DNA of 64,000 nucleotides from Glycomyces algeriensis (GTDB lineage Bacteria; Actinomycetota; Actinomycetes; Mycobacteriales; Micromonosporaceae): NCBI RefSeq assembly GCF_027622855.1, contig NZ_JAPZVR010000016.1, forward strand, positions 1 through 64,000. The letters run 5' to 3'. The position numbers and the translations under genes are program-made. The notes below the pieces were generated by a model. It saw nothing but the letters and a program-made list of their open reading frames with translations, ran no database searches and had not been told where the DNA came from. Positions 15,536 through 24,414 of the stretch are shown here, piece after piece. Positions within the stretch are counted from its first letter, which is position 1; each line of letters opens with the position of its first letter.

Positions 15536-17167
15536 ATGGCATCATCGATCGACCCCCCGATCACCCCGCGACGACAACTCCGGTTCACCCTCGTCCTGGC
15601 GGCCGTCTTCGCGGTCGCCGCCGCCTTCGTGCTCACACCGCACCTCACCCGGGCGGAGGCCCAAGTGACCGCCGCTTCGGAATGGGACGGCGCGGCCTGC
15701 AACGTCGCCGTCCCGGGCAGCTGGGCCTCGAGCTCGCTGCTCCCCGACCCGTTCCTCAAGATCGACGGCACCCGGGTCACCGCCCAGAGCCAGTGGGAGT
15801 GCCGCCGGTCCGAGATCAAGGAGCTCGCCGAGCGCACGATCTACGGCGACAAGCCGCAGCCCGACAGCGTCACCGGCACCGTGACCTCCTCGCGGATCAC
15901 CGTGAACGTCAGCGACAACGGCCGCAGTACCAGCTTCTCGGCGAGTGTGCAGCTCCCGAGCGGCACCGGTCCGTTCCCGGCCGTCATCGTCTACGGCGGC
16001 TTCGGGGCCGACACGGCCACGATCCTCGCCACCGGCACGGCCGTCGTCAACTACGACCCCGCCGCGGTCGGGGCCGAGGGCACGCCGCGCAGCAACAAGC
16101 AGGGCGCGTTCTACAACCTGTACGGCGCGACCAGCACCACCGGCGTGCTCATGGCCCAGGCCTGGGGCGTCAGCCGCATCATCGACGTGATCGAGCAGTC
16201 CGGCGGGAGCGTCCTGGAGCCGACCACCGGCGTCACCGGCTGCTCCCGGTACGGCAAGGGCGCGTTCGTCGCCGGGGCCTTCGACCAGCGCATCGCCCTG
16301 ACGATGCCGATCGAGTCCGGCAGCGGCGGCGTCTCGGCGCTGCGCTCGATCCCGCAGGAGAGCGGTTCCCAGCCGCTGAGCAGCACCTACAACGAGCAGC
16401 CGTGGCTCGGCGACGCGTTCAGCGCGTACACCGGCAACCCCGCCGGGCTCCCGGTCGACACCCACGAGGTCGTCGGCATGATCGCCCCGCGCGGCCTGTT
16501 CATCATGGACAACCCGCACGTCGAATGGCTCGGCGCGCGCTCCGGCGCGCTCGCGGCCCTGGGCGGCGCGGAGGTCTACAAGGCGCTCGGCGCGGGGAGC
16601 AACATCTCGTACCACTCGAACGTCTCGGACGGGACCCACTGCGCCACCCGCAGCGAATGGCGGACCCCGCTGCAGCAGAGCATCAACAAGTTCCTGCACG
16701 GCACCGGCAACCCGCCCGCGCTCATCAATATGCACTCGAGCAAGTCGGCGAACCTCGCGCAGTGGCGCAACTGGACGACCCCGACGCTCACGCCGGCCGG
16801 TCCGACCGAGACGACCACCCCGGCCGAGACCACCACGCCCGCCGAGACCACCTCGCCGCCTCCGGGCGGCGCGGGGTGCACCGCGACCGTGCAGATGGTC
16901 AGCCAGTGGAACTCGGGCTGGCAGGGCAACGTGCTCGTCACGGCCGGGGCCACCGCGATCAGCGGCTGGACCCTGAGCTGGACCTGGCCGGGGAGCCAGC
17001 GCATCACCAGCTCCTGGAACGCGTCGGTGACGAGTTCGGGCGCCGCCGTGACGGCCGAGGACATCGGCTGGAACGGCGCGATCGCGGCCGGGCGGACGGC
17101 GACCGCGTGGGGCTTCGTCGCCAGCGGCGCGAGCGCGGCACCGGTGGTGACCTGCACGCCCGCCTAG
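15536..17167 (+). CDS. Secreted CE15 glucuronoyl esterase with C-terminal CBM2
   Basis: 543 aa from ATG 15536 (AAGGAA six bases before). Residues 1-40 form a signal peptide with twin Arg (PRRQLRFTLVLAAVF). The CE15 catalytic core has the nucleophile motif GCSRYGKGAF near 235-245 and the His region SDGTHCATRSEW near 370. A Thr/Pro/Glu linker follows (425-450), then a CBM2 (CTATVQMVSQWNSGWQGNV onward) ending in a Cys near the C-terminus. CE15 enzymes cleave ester bonds between glucuronoxylan and lignin; the CBM2 binds cellulose or xylan. This marks the organism as a plant-biomass degrader. Confidence 0.9.
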   Translation: MASSIDPPITPRRQLRFTLVLAAVFAVAAAFVLTPHLTRAEAQVTAASEWDGAACNVAVPGSWASSSLLPDPFLKIDGTRVTAQSQWECRRSEIKELAERTIYGDKPQPDSVTGTVTSSRITVNVSDNGRSTSFSASVQLPSGTGPFPAVIVYGGFGADTATILATGTAVVNYDPAAVGAEGTPRSNKQGAFYNLYGATSTTGVLMAQAWGVSRIIDVIEQSGGSVLEPTTGVTGCSRYGKGAFVAGAFDQRIALTMPIESGSGGVSALRSIPQESGSQPLSSTYNEQPWLGDAFSAYTGNPAGLPVDTHEVVGMIAPRGLFIMDNPHVEWLGARSGALAALGGAEVYKALGAGSNISYHSNVSDGTHCATRSEWRTPLQQSINKFLHGTGNPPALINMHSSKSANLAQWRNWTTPTLTPAGPTETTTPAETTTPAETTSPPPGGAGCTATVQMVSQWNSGWQGNVLVTAGATAISGWTLSWTWPGSQRITSSWNASVTSSGAAVTAEDIGWNGAIAAGRTATAWGFVASGASAAPVVTCTPA

Positions 17168-17253
17168 AGTGAGGGCCGGGGCGCCGCGGCGCCCCGGCCC
17201 GAACGCGTCACAAGACACTCCCGTGACGCGAGTGATCATCACGCCCGCTTGGT

Positions 17254-17267
17254 ACGTTCGCGAACGT
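17254..17267. promoter_or_regulatory. Palindrome ACGTTCGCGAACGT overlapping the MFS start
   Basis: Perfect 14-bp palindrome whose right end enters the GTG start at 17266. A repressor bound here would block initiation. The protein is unknown. Confidence 0.45.
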
Positions 17268-18474
17268 GTCCGCGCCCGATTCGTCCATCCGCCTGCGACG
17301 CCTCGCGCTGCCGATCTACGGGCCCACCATCCTCATCTCGGTCGGGATGGGCGCGGTCATGCCGCTCGTGGCGCTCTCCGCGCTCGACCTCGGCGCCAGC
17401 GTCACGCAGGCCGCGATCATCGTGGGGCTCATCGGCTTCGGCCAGCTCATGGGCGACCTCCCGGCCGGGGCGCTGGCCCAGCGGTTCGGCGAGAAGCGGG
17501 TGCTGCTCGCCGCGTGCGTGGTCGAGGCCGCGGCGCTGATCGCGGCGTCGCGCACCGATTCGCTCCTGGTGCTCTCGGCCATGGTGTTCGTGATCGGGAT
17601 GTCGGCGGCCGTGTTCGGGCTGGCCCGGCACGCGTACCTCTCGGAGGCGGTGGCGGCCGGCTTCCGGGCCCGCGCCATGTCGACGCTGGGCGGCACGTTC
17701 CGCATCGGCGGGTTCATCGGGCCGTTCGTGGGCGCGTTCCTCATCGAGCAGCACTCGTTCGGGGCCACCTATGCGTTCGCCGCAGCGACCAGCCTCGCGG
17801 GCGGCCTCCTCAGCCTCGCGCTCCCCGACCTGCCCGCGTCCCGCACGACGACGACTCCGGAGAAGCGGAGCATGTGGTCCGTGCTGGCCGAGCACCGCCG
17901 GGTGCTCGCCACGCTGGGGATAGGGGTCCTGCTCATCGTGATCGCCCGCGCCTCGCGGCAGGCGATCATCCCGCTGTGGGCCGAGCACCAGGGCCTGGAC
18001 GCCACGGCCACGAGCCTCATCTTCGGCATCGCGGCCGGGGTCGACATGCTGCTGTTCTACCCGGGCGGCGCGATCATGGACCGCTTCGGGCGGATGTGGG
18101 TGGCGCTGCCGGCGATGCTCGTCATGGGCGCCGGATTCCTGCTCCTGCCCATGTCCGGAACGGCGGTCGCGATCGGGCTCGTCGCGTGCTTCATGGGCCT
18201 GGGCAACGGGATCTCCTCCGGCATCGTGCTCACCCTCGGGGCGGACGTGGCCCCCGACGAGGGCCGCCGCCAGTTCCTCGGCGGCTGGCGGCTGTGCGGC
18301 GACCTCGGCGGCGTCGCCGGGCCCGGCCTCATCAGCCTGGTCTCGCTCGTGTTCCCGCTCGGCGCGGCGGCGATCGCGCTCGGGCTCATCACCTGGTTCG
18401 GAGCGGCCTGGCTCGCCAAGTGGGTCCCGGTCTACGACCCGGCGCGCGAACCCCGCGAGAAGGCCGCCGTCTAG
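17266..18474 (+). CDS. MFS transporter (drug/sugar efflux type)
   Basis: 402 aa with about 12 hydrophobic helices. The loop 2-3 signature reads DLPAGALAQRFGEKRVLL near 66-83 and the second-half equivalent reads FYPGGAIMDRFGRMWVAL near 264-281, both canonical for the major facilitator superfamily. The central loop (about 190-205) is short and charged. Start GTG 17266 has no clear Shine-Dalgarno. The substrate is not evident; it stands alone after the CE15 gene, so a role in drug export is as likely as sugar uptake. Confidence 0.88.
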   Translation: MSAPDSSIRLRRLALPIYGPTILISVGMGAVMPLVALSALDLGASVTQAAIIVGLIGFGQLMGDLPAGALAQRFGEKRVLLAACVVEAAALIAASRTDSLLVLSAMVFVIGMSAAVFGLARHAYLSEAVAAGFRARAMSTLGGTFRIGGFIGPFVGAFLIEQHSFGATYAFAAATSLAGGLLSLALPDLPASRTTTTPEKRSMWSVLAEHRRVLATLGIGVLLIVIARASRQAIIPLWAEHQGLDATATSLIFGIAAGVDMLLFYPGGAIMDRFGRMWVALPAMLVMGAGFLLLPMSGTAVAIGLVACFMGLGNGISSGIVLTLGADVAPDEGRRQFLGGWRLCGDLGGVAGPGLISLVSLVFPLGAAAIALGLITWFGAAWLAKWVPVYDPAREPREKAAV

Positions 18475-18560
18475 CCCACGAAACCCGCTGGCCCCCAAGC
18501 GGTCACGCTGGGCATACTCGTGCGGTGGCGCCCGTCCGGGGCGGTGCGGGGAGGAGTCCG

Positions 18561-19217
18561 GTGCGGATCGCGGGAAGGCAGTGGCGCACGCTCGTGGGGA
18601 CGGCCCGGCTGGGTCCGACCGCTTACCGCGTGATCCGGCCCGAGCGTCCTCCCGCGCACGCGGTGCTGCACGAGGACCGCGCGGGACGCCAGCTCTCCGT
18701 CGACAGGGCCGCGAGCGTCGAGCTCGCGATCGCCTGGTGGCTCGCGGCCCGGTCGCCCCGGAGCCTGGTCTGGCTCCCGCTGCGGACGGGCGCCGTCGAC
18801 TGCGGCTCCTCCCCCGGGGCGCGCCGGCTCGACCTCGTGCTGCTCCACCACAGCCTGGGTCTCCGCGTGTCCGAGTGGAAGCGGGTCCGCTCACGGTTCG
18901 CGGAGCCGAAGGCCCACAAGGTCACCTTGCCCGCCGGTGCGCTGCCCGCGCCTGAGGCGGGCTTTGCGGAAATGCAGTTCCATCGCGAGTTCCGTGACCA
19001 TCTCGCCGCGACCATCGCGGCCGACACGCTGTTCGTCGTCGGCAGCCGGATCGCCTTCGAACGCGCCGGCGGTCATCTGCGCGAACTCGCCGAGGAGGCC
19101 CCCGCCATGCTGGCGAAGAAGCCCGAGGCGCACTGCTGCGCCGAGATCGGCATGGGCCGCTACGGGTCCGGCACCTACGCTGAGCTGCATGTCGAGTGCT
19201 GCAACCGGCACTGGTGA
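18561..19217 (+). CDS. Uncharacterised protein, about 218 aa
   Basis: Translation from GTG 18561 (GGAGGAG upstream, tight spacing) begins MRIAGRQWRTLVGTARLGPT. An in-frame GTG at 18525 behind a CATACT -10-like element could give a leaderless longer form. No domain is recognised. The sequence is rich in Arg, Ala and Leu. It has a cysteine cluster near the end (HCCAEIG, then HVECCNRHW), which could bind metal. The codon bias is typical of this genome. Neighbours are an MFS gene (51 bp before the alternative start) and an alpha/beta hydrolase gene, with no obvious link. Confidence 0.6.
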   Translation: MRIAGRQWRTLVGTARLGPTAYRVIRPERPPAHAVLHEDRAGRQLSVDRAASVELAIAWWLAARSPRSLVWLPLRTGAVDCGSSPGARRLDLVLLHHSLGLRVSEWKRVRSRFAEPKAHKVTLPAGALPAPEAGFAEMQFHREFRDHLAATIAADTLFVVGSRIAFERAGGHLRELAEEAPAMLAKKPEAHCCAEIGMGRYGSGTYAELHVECCNRHW

Positions 19218-19320
19218 GGCGCGTCAGCACTACGACAGGGGCGCGACAGGTCCGGCGCGCAGTCTAGGGGCACAGCGGGAGCACCCGCCCAGCAACGCCT
19301 CTCAGCGAAGGACACGAACG

Positions 19321-20127
19321 ATGAGCGTCACCGACACCGCCTGGTCCGGTCTGGTCCCCGTCGAAGACACCGCCCTCTACGTCACCGACACCGGGGGCGA
19401 CGGCGTCCCCGTCGTCTACTGCAACGGCCAGTTCGCCACCCTCGGCTACTGGAAGCACGTCGTGGAGGAGCTCGGTTCGGGCTTCCGGCACATCAACTTC
19501 GACGAGCGCGCCCGCGGCAAGCAGTCGCAGCGCTCCTCGGACTACTCCTTCGAGGCGTGCGTCCGCGACGTCGACGCCGTGCTCGAGGCCCGGGGCGTCA
19601 CCGGCCCGGTGCTCATCGTCGGCTGGTCGTACGGCGCGTTCGTCGCCGCGCACTGGGCGAGCCGCAACCCCGAGCGCTGCATCGGCGCGGTGCCCGTCGA
19701 CGGCGCGCAGCCGCACGACTGGCTCGACGACGCCATGGAGATCCGCATCCGCAAGCTCTTCAAGCGGCTCCGCCCGGTCACCGCGATCCTGCGCCCGACC
19801 GGTCTGACGCCGAAGCTCAGCGCCGCGCAGCAGGCCGAGTGCAACATCGAGCTGGGCAGGATCTCCCTGGCGCGCAACCTCGGTCCGGTGCTCGACGCGA
19901 TCACCGTCCCCACCCGGTACGTGCTCGCCTCGGGCGCGTCGTTCGGCAGCAAGGGCGACGAGCAGGAGCTCATCCGCGCCAGCCTGGACCAGGTCGTCGA
20001 GCGCAACCCGAACATCGAGGTGTTCGCGAAGGTCGCCAGCAACCACGACCTGATCCTCAAGAAGGACTTCAAGGCCGTCGCCGGGGCCGTGCGCGAGGTC
20101 GCCGACCTCGGCGGGGCGATCGATTGA
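19321..20127 (+). CDS. Alpha/beta hydrolase
   Basis: 268 aa. The oxyanion strand VVYCNGQFATLGYW (about 30-43) precedes NFDERARGKQS. The nucleophile elbow is GWSYGAF near 101-107, with Ser in the G-x-S-x-G context, an acid candidate in the C-terminal region, and the catalytic His in SNHDLIL near 241. It is therefore an intact esterase, lipase or haloperoxidase-like enzyme. Start ATG 19321 follows AAGGACACGAACG. It is convergent with the ROK regulator, with a one-base gap. The substrate is unknown. Confidence 0.87.
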   Translation: MSVTDTAWSGLVPVEDTALYVTDTGGDGVPVVYCNGQFATLGYWKHVVEELGSGFRHINFDERARGKQSQRSSDYSFEACVRDVDAVLEARGVTGPVLIVGWSYGAFVAAHWASRNPERCIGAVPVDGAQPHDWLDDAMEIRIRKLFKRLRPVTAILRPTGLTPKLSAAQQAECNIELGRISLARNLGPVLDAITVPTRYVLASGASFGSKGDEQELIRASLDQVVERNPNIEVFAKVASNHDLILKKDFKAVAGAVREVADLGGAID

Positions 20128-20128
20128 G

Positions 20129-21322
20129 CTACTCGGCGTGCCGTTCGGTCCAGGCGGCGATGCCGTTCTCGGTGAGGATCATGTCCCAGGCTGCCTCGGC
20201 GGCACCGAGGATGGGGGCGTCCGGGCCGAGGGCGGAGGGGAGCACGCGGGGCGGGTCGTCGCGGCGGAACCCCATGAGGCCGTTGCCGTACGCGTCCTCG
20301 AACGGTTCGCGCGCGGCGCGGCGCAGTTCGGGGGCGAGGCCGCCGAGGCAGACGATCTCGGGGTCGAGGATGTTGACGAGCCCGGCCGTGCCCCGGCCGA
20401 GCACGGCGGCGCACTCCTCCACCGCCGCACGGGACCCGGGGTCGACCAGCGCCTCGATGAGGTAGGCGCGGGGGTCCTCCGGTTCGGCCTCGCCGCGCAG
20501 GCGCGCGACCGCGCGGCCGTCGACCGCCACGTCCCAGCAGCCCAGCGCCCCGCACGGGCACGCTACGAGCGGATCGCCCAGGGGCGCATGGCCGAACTCG
20601 CCGCCCGCGCCCGTGGCGCCGGTGACCGCGTGGCCCTCGTCGACGAAGATCCCGCCGATGCCGACCTCGATCGTCAGGAACAGGACGCTCCGACCGGGGT
20701 GGGAGAGCCGGGCTTCGGCCAGGCCCGCCAGGGTGGCGTCGTTGCCGAGCGCTTGGGGCACACCGGGAAGCAGCGGCTCGACTTCGAGGTCGCGCCAACC
20801 GAGCACACTGGACTGCACGATCGCGTTGCGGCGCACCGTGCCCGTGGCGGAGATCGAGACCGCCTGGACCCGGTCGTCGTAGCGGCCCGCGAGTTCGCCC
20901 ACGGCGGCGCGGATGTCCGCGAAGACCCGTTCGGGGCGCTTCGAGGCGTGGCGGCCGGTGGTCGTGTCGACCAGGGTCCCTTCGAGGTCGGCGATCGCGA
21001 CGACCCAGTCGGCGAAGCGGAGGTCGACGACGGCGGCGAGCGGCCCGTCGGGGTGCGCGTGGAGCGTGGTCGTGGGGCGGCCGCGGCCGGTGGGCGGGGC
21101 GGGGGCCTCGGCGAGGAGGCCGAGGGCGCGCAGGCGCGCGGAGATCTCGGTGGCGGTGCCGCTGCCCACGTGCATGGCCCGCGCGGCCTCGGCGCGGGTG
21201 ACGCCGGGCCGGGAGCGCACGAGCTTGAGGAGGTCGAGCGCGCCGCTCCAGCGGGCGGCCTCGGCGCGCCCGACTTTGGCGGGGCCCGGGTCGTCTGCGG
21301 GAGCAGGGGTTCTGGCTTGCAC
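20129..21322 (-). CDS. ROK family transcriptional regulator (NagC/XylR-like)
   Basis: 397 aa from GTG 21322 with GGAGG seven bases upstream. The N-terminal winged helix (ALDLLKLVRSRPGVTRAEAARAMHVGSGTATEISARL, residues 28-64) precedes the ROK sugar-kinase-like domain. That domain has the ATP/sugar region VGIGGIFVDEGHAVTGATGAGGEF and the zinc motif GHAPLGDPLVACPCGALGCWD (about 245-265). ROK repressors sense sugars such as xylose or N-acetylglucosamine. It is divergent from a HAD and MFS pair (21382-23110), the likely targets. A CTCGCGTTACGAG partial palindrome lies in the 59-bp intergenic region at 21345-21357. Confidence 0.9.
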   Translation of the reverse strand: MQARTPAPADDPGPAKVGRAEAARWSGALDLLKLVRSRPGVTRAEAARAMHVGSGTATEISARLRALGLLAEAPAPPTGRGRPTTTLHAHPDGPLAAVVDLRFADWVVAIADLEGTLVDTTTGRHASKRPERVFADIRAAVGELAGRYDDRVQAVSISATGTVRRNAIVQSSVLGWRDLEVEPLLPGVPQALGNDATLAGLAEARLSHPGRSVLFLTIEVGIGGIFVDEGHAVTGATGAGGEFGHAPLGDPLVACPCGALGCWDVAVDGRAVARLRGEAEPEDPRAYLIEALVDPGSRAAVEECAAVLGRGTAGLVNILDPEIVCLGGLAPELRRAAREPFEDAYGNGLMGFRRDDPPRVLPSALGPDAPILGAAEAAWDMILTENGIAAWTERHAE

Positions 21323-21381
21323 TCGGGGACCTCCAGGAATTATCCTCGCGTTACGAGTTTATTTCTACCCCGGAGGGCTTC

Positions 21382-22008
21382 ATGCGAAGCTACAGCACCC
21401 CTGAGGCCGTCCTGCTCGACATGGACGGCACACTCGTCGATTCCGACGGCGCGGTCGAACGCGCCTGGGCCGCTTGGGCCGCGGAGTACGGCGTCGACCC
21501 CGCGCTCGCCCTCGCGAACGCCCACGGCAGCCCCGCCACCGTCACCGCCGCCCGCCTCCGCCCCGACCTCGACCCCGCGCAGGTCGAGACGGCCGCCGCC
21601 CGGCAGCTCGAGCTCCAATACGACGACCTCGCCGACGTCGTCCCCACCGCAGGTGCGGAACGACTGCTCGCCGCACTCGACCGGATCGGCCTGCCCTGGG
21701 CGGTGGTGACCAGCGCCGACGACCGGCTCGCCAAGGCCCGGCTCGCCGCCGCCGGCATCCGGCCCCCGCTCCTGTTCACGTTCGAGGACGTCGCCCGCGG
21801 CAAGCCCGACCCCGAGGGATACCTGCTGGCCGCCAAGGCACTCGGCGTCGACCCGGCCGCGTGCCTCGTCGTCGAGGACTCCGAACCGGGCCTGGCCGCG
21901 GGCCGCGCGGCGGGCGCGATGACCGCCGCATTGCGCGGCCTCGACGCCGACGTGCGCCTCACCGACCTCGGACACCTCGCGGAGCTGCTGGTGCCCGATG
22001 GCCGTTGA
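21382..22008 (+). CDS. HAD-IA family phosphatase (beta-phosphoglucomutase-like)
   Basis: 208 aa. Motif I is LLDMDGTLVDSD at 11-22, motif II VVTSADDRLAKARL near 107-120, the lysine motif ARGKPDPEGYLLAAKALG near 136-153, and motif III/IV CLVVEDSEPGLAAGRAAG near 159-176. The helical cap lies between motifs I and II, as in subfamily IA. It probably hydrolyses a phosphosugar. It overlaps the following MFS gene by 11 bp and is divergent from a ROK regulator, suggesting a sugar-linked operon. Confidence 0.9.
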   Translation: MRSYSTPEAVLLDMDGTLVDSDGAVERAWAAWAAEYGVDPALALANAHGSPATVTAARLRPDLDPAQVETAAARQLELQYDDLADVVPTAGAERLLAALDRIGLPWAVVTSADDRLAKARLAAAGIRPPLLFTFEDVARGKPDPEGYLLAAKALGVDPAACLVVEDSEPGLAAGRAAGAMTAALRGLDADVRLTDLGHLAELLVPDGR

Positions 22009-23110
22009 CACCGAGGCGCAGCGGGCGGCCACCCGCGACCTGAGCCGCGTCGTCGCCTTCGCGCAGATCGGCCTCGGCCTGCTCGTCAGCTCCTACGGCC
22101 CCTACCTGGCCGGGATCGCCGCCGAACTCGACCGGCCCCGCGGCGAACTCGTCTGGCTCACCATGACCTTCGGCGCCGGCCTCGTGCTCGCCGCCGCGGC
22201 CGGCCCGGCCGTACTCCGCGCGGGCGCCGGCCTGGTCATGCGGCTGGCGTGCGCCGTCATCGCGGTCGGCGCGGTGGTCATGGCCGCGTCACCCCAACTT
22301 CTCCTCGCGGGCACCGGCTCGGTGCTCGTCGGATTCGGTTGCGCTGCAGTCGCTCTCGCAACCCCGTCACTGCTGCGCGGGCCCGGGGCGGCGAAGCGGA
22401 TCACGATCATGGTCGGGCTCGCCAGCGCCGCCGGCGTCTGCGCGCCCCTGGCGTTCGGGGCACTGGAATCGGTCGGCGTGCCCGGCCGCTGGGCACTGCT
22501 GAGTGCGGTCCCGGTGCTGTGCGCGGGGGCCCTGCACCGGACTGTGGCGGGCCCGCCGGACGACGCCGTCGCCACCGGCGGCGGTGTGCCGGTCGGTCCG
22601 GCCGCGCTCGCGTGGTCGCGGATCGTCCTCTGCGTCGGGATCGAGTTCTGCTTCTCGATCTGGAGTGTCGCGCGCTTGGTGGACACCGGGGTCGCGCTGG
22701 GCACCGCGTCGGCGCTCGGGGCGAGTTTCGGGATCGGCATGGCCGCGGGTCGCCTGGTGGGGCCGCGGTTCGTGGACCGGCCGTGGGCGGAGCCCGCGGC
22801 GCTGGCGACGATCGCGGCAGGCACGGTGGTGGTGTACCTGGGGCAGGACCCGGTGACCGTGACGGCCGGGATCGCGGTCGCGAGTCTGGGGATCGCGCCG
22901 CTGTACCCGATCATGCTGGGGCGCTTGGTGGGCATCCCGGGTCTGAGCGGGCGGCACTCGGCGTCGATCGGGTCGCTGGCCTCGGGTGCGGCGATCCTGT
23001 CGGCGCCCGCGGCGCTGGGCTGGCTGGACGGGCGGATCGGGCTGCGGGAGGCGTTCCTACTGCCGATCCCGCTGCTCGTGATCCTGCTGGTTCTGTCACG
23101 ACGCAAGTAG
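21998..23110 (+). CDS. MFS transporter coupled to a HAD phosphatase
   Basis: 370 aa with about 11-12 hydrophobic segments and few charged loops. The short cytoplasmic loops carry LLRGPGAAKRITIMVGLAS and GRLVGPRFVDRPWAEP, placing it in the MFS rather than the DMT class. It overlaps the HAD gene by 11 bp, so the two are translationally coupled. Together with the ROK regulator this looks like a small module for uptake or export of a sugar or sugar phosphate. Substrate unknown. A complex hairpin follows. Confidence 0.85.
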   Translation: MAVDTEAQRAATRDLSRVVAFAQIGLGLLVSSYGPYLAGIAAELDRPRGELVWLTMTFGAGLVLAAAAGPAVLRAGAGLVMRLACAVIAVGAVVMAASPQLLLAGTGSVLVGFGCAAVALATPSLLRGPGAAKRITIMVGLASAAGVCAPLAFGALESVGVPGRWALLSAVPVLCAGALHRTVAGPPDDAVATGGGVPVGPAALAWSRIVLCVGIEFCFSIWSVARLVDTGVALGTASALGASFGIGMAAGRLVGPRFVDRPWAEPAALATIAAGTVVVYLGQDPVTVTAGIAVASLGIAPLYPIMLGRLVGIPGLSGRHSASIGSLASGAAILSAPAALGWLDGRIGLREAFLLPIPLLVILLVLSRRK

Positions 23111-23134
23111 CGCAACCGCTCCGGACGCGAGAAG

Positions 23135-23184
23135 GGCCCGGATCGTCCTATTTCCTATAGGAAATAGGAGGTACGATCCGGGCC
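23135..23184. terminator. Nested palindromic hairpin between convergent genes
   Basis: Outer arms GGCCCGGATCGT (23135-23146) / ACGATCCGGGCC (23173-23184). The inner 22-bp perfect palindrome (23147-23168) is AT-rich, with arms CCTATTTCCTA / TAGGAAATAGG. A 4-nt bulge lies at 23169-23172. It separates the MFS and TerC stops and can serve both strands. Confidence 0.75.
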
Positions 23185-23196
23185 GCTTCGCGTTTG

Positions 23197-24198
23197 CTAC
23201 TGCCCGTCTTCCTTCTTCTTGGTGGCCGAGAGCGAGCCGGCGTGGGCCTTCTCCTCCGGGCTCATGCGGGTCTTGATGAGGCTGGCCACGGTGACGATGA
23301 CGAGGACGCCGATGACCACCGCGAGGCTGACCGGCGTCGAGACCTCGGGGATGGCGGTGTTGATGTCGACGTGGGCCCAGTGGAGGACGAGCTTGACGCC
23401 GATGAACAGCAGGATGATCGCCAGGCCGGCCGAGAGGTAGACGAGGCGGTCGAGCAGGCCCTTGACGAGGAAGAACAGGGCGCGCAGGCCCAGCAGCGCG
23501 AAGGCGTTCGCGGTGAAGACGATGTACGCCTCCTGCGTGACGCCGAAGACCGCGGGGATGGAGTCGAGCGCGAAGAGCAGGTCGACGCTGCCGATGGCGA
23601 TGAGGACGATGAACAGCGGCGTGAAGAGCCGCTTGCCGTCCACTTTGGTGATGAGCTTGCCGTCGACGTAGTCCTCGGTGATGGGCAGGAAGCGGCGCGC
23701 GCCGCGGACCATCAGGTTCGACTCGACGTCGGGGTCCTCGTTGCGGTGCCGGAAGAGCTGGATCGCCGTGTAGACGAGCAGCAGGCCGAACACCAGGAAC
23801 ATGAACGAGAACGAGTTGATGAGCGCGGAGCCGAGCGCGATGAAGATGGCGCGCATGATGAGCGCGAGCACGATGCCGAACGTCAGGACCTTGTGCTGGT
23901 GGTGGTCCGGTACCGCGAAGGTGCTCATGATGATCACGAACACGAACAGGTTGTCGACCGAGAGGCTCTTCTCGATGATGTAGCCCGCGAAGTACTCGGT
24001 GCCGGCGGCGTTCCCGTACTGGCTGCCGAACCAGATGCCGAAGACGATCGCGATGGCGATGTAGAAGACCGACCAGGCCGTGGCCTCTTTGAACCCGACG
24101 TGGTGCGGGCGCACTGCTGCGAGGATCAGGTCCACCGCCAGCAGGACGACGATGAGGCCGATGGTTCCGGCCCAAGTGAGTGGGCTGATATCGAGCAA
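23197..24198 (-). CDS. TerC/Alx family integral membrane protein
   Basis: 333 aa from TTG 24198 with GGAGGA four to five bases upstream. About nine hydrophobic helices are visible. The two family marks with membrane acidic residues are present: SLSVDNLFVFVIIMSTFAVP near 79-98 and GSVDLLFALDSIPAVFGVT near 196-214. TerC/Alx proteins are linked to manganese export and tellurite resistance. The upstream 200 bp were checked for a yybP-ykoY riboswitch core and none was recognised. The C-terminal tail is basic and acidic (MSPEEKAHAGSLSATKKKED). Confidence 0.92.
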   Translation of the reverse strand: MLDISPLTWAGTIGLIVVLLAVDLILAAVRPHHVGFKEATAWSVFYIAIAIVFGIWFGSQYGNAAGTEYFAGYIIEKSLSVDNLFVFVIIMSTFAVPDHHQHKVLTFGIVLALIMRAIFIALGSALINSFSFMFLVFGLLLVYTAIQLFRHRNEDPDVESNLMVRGARRFLPITEDYVDGKLITKVDGKRLFTPLFIVLIAIGSVDLLFALDSIPAVFGVTQEAYIVFTANAFALLGLRALFFLVKGLLDRLVYLSAGLAIILLFIGVKLVLHWAHVDINTAIPEVSTPVSLAVVIGVLVIVTVASLIKTRMSPEEKAHAGSLSATKKKEDGQ

Positions 24199-24414
24199 CG
24201 CTTCCTCCGTCAGATTGCCATCATCACGACTGCAGGGCTGACATCATCCCTCCAGTGCCCGCATCCTAACGGCCGCATGCCCCGTTTGTCACGACCACCC
24301 TGACGACGGTGACCTCGACCAAAGCATGATCACCGCCACGGCGCGGCCGATTCGGCGCTCCCGGGGCGGGACGCCGCCGGGGCATGGGAAGGCCCGCAAG
24401 GGAACCCCGGGCGG

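Noticed and set aside
24199-24414. Manganese (yybP-ykoY) riboswitch in front of the TerC gene
   Set aside because: The conserved core bases were not found, and a normal GGAGGA leader is present.
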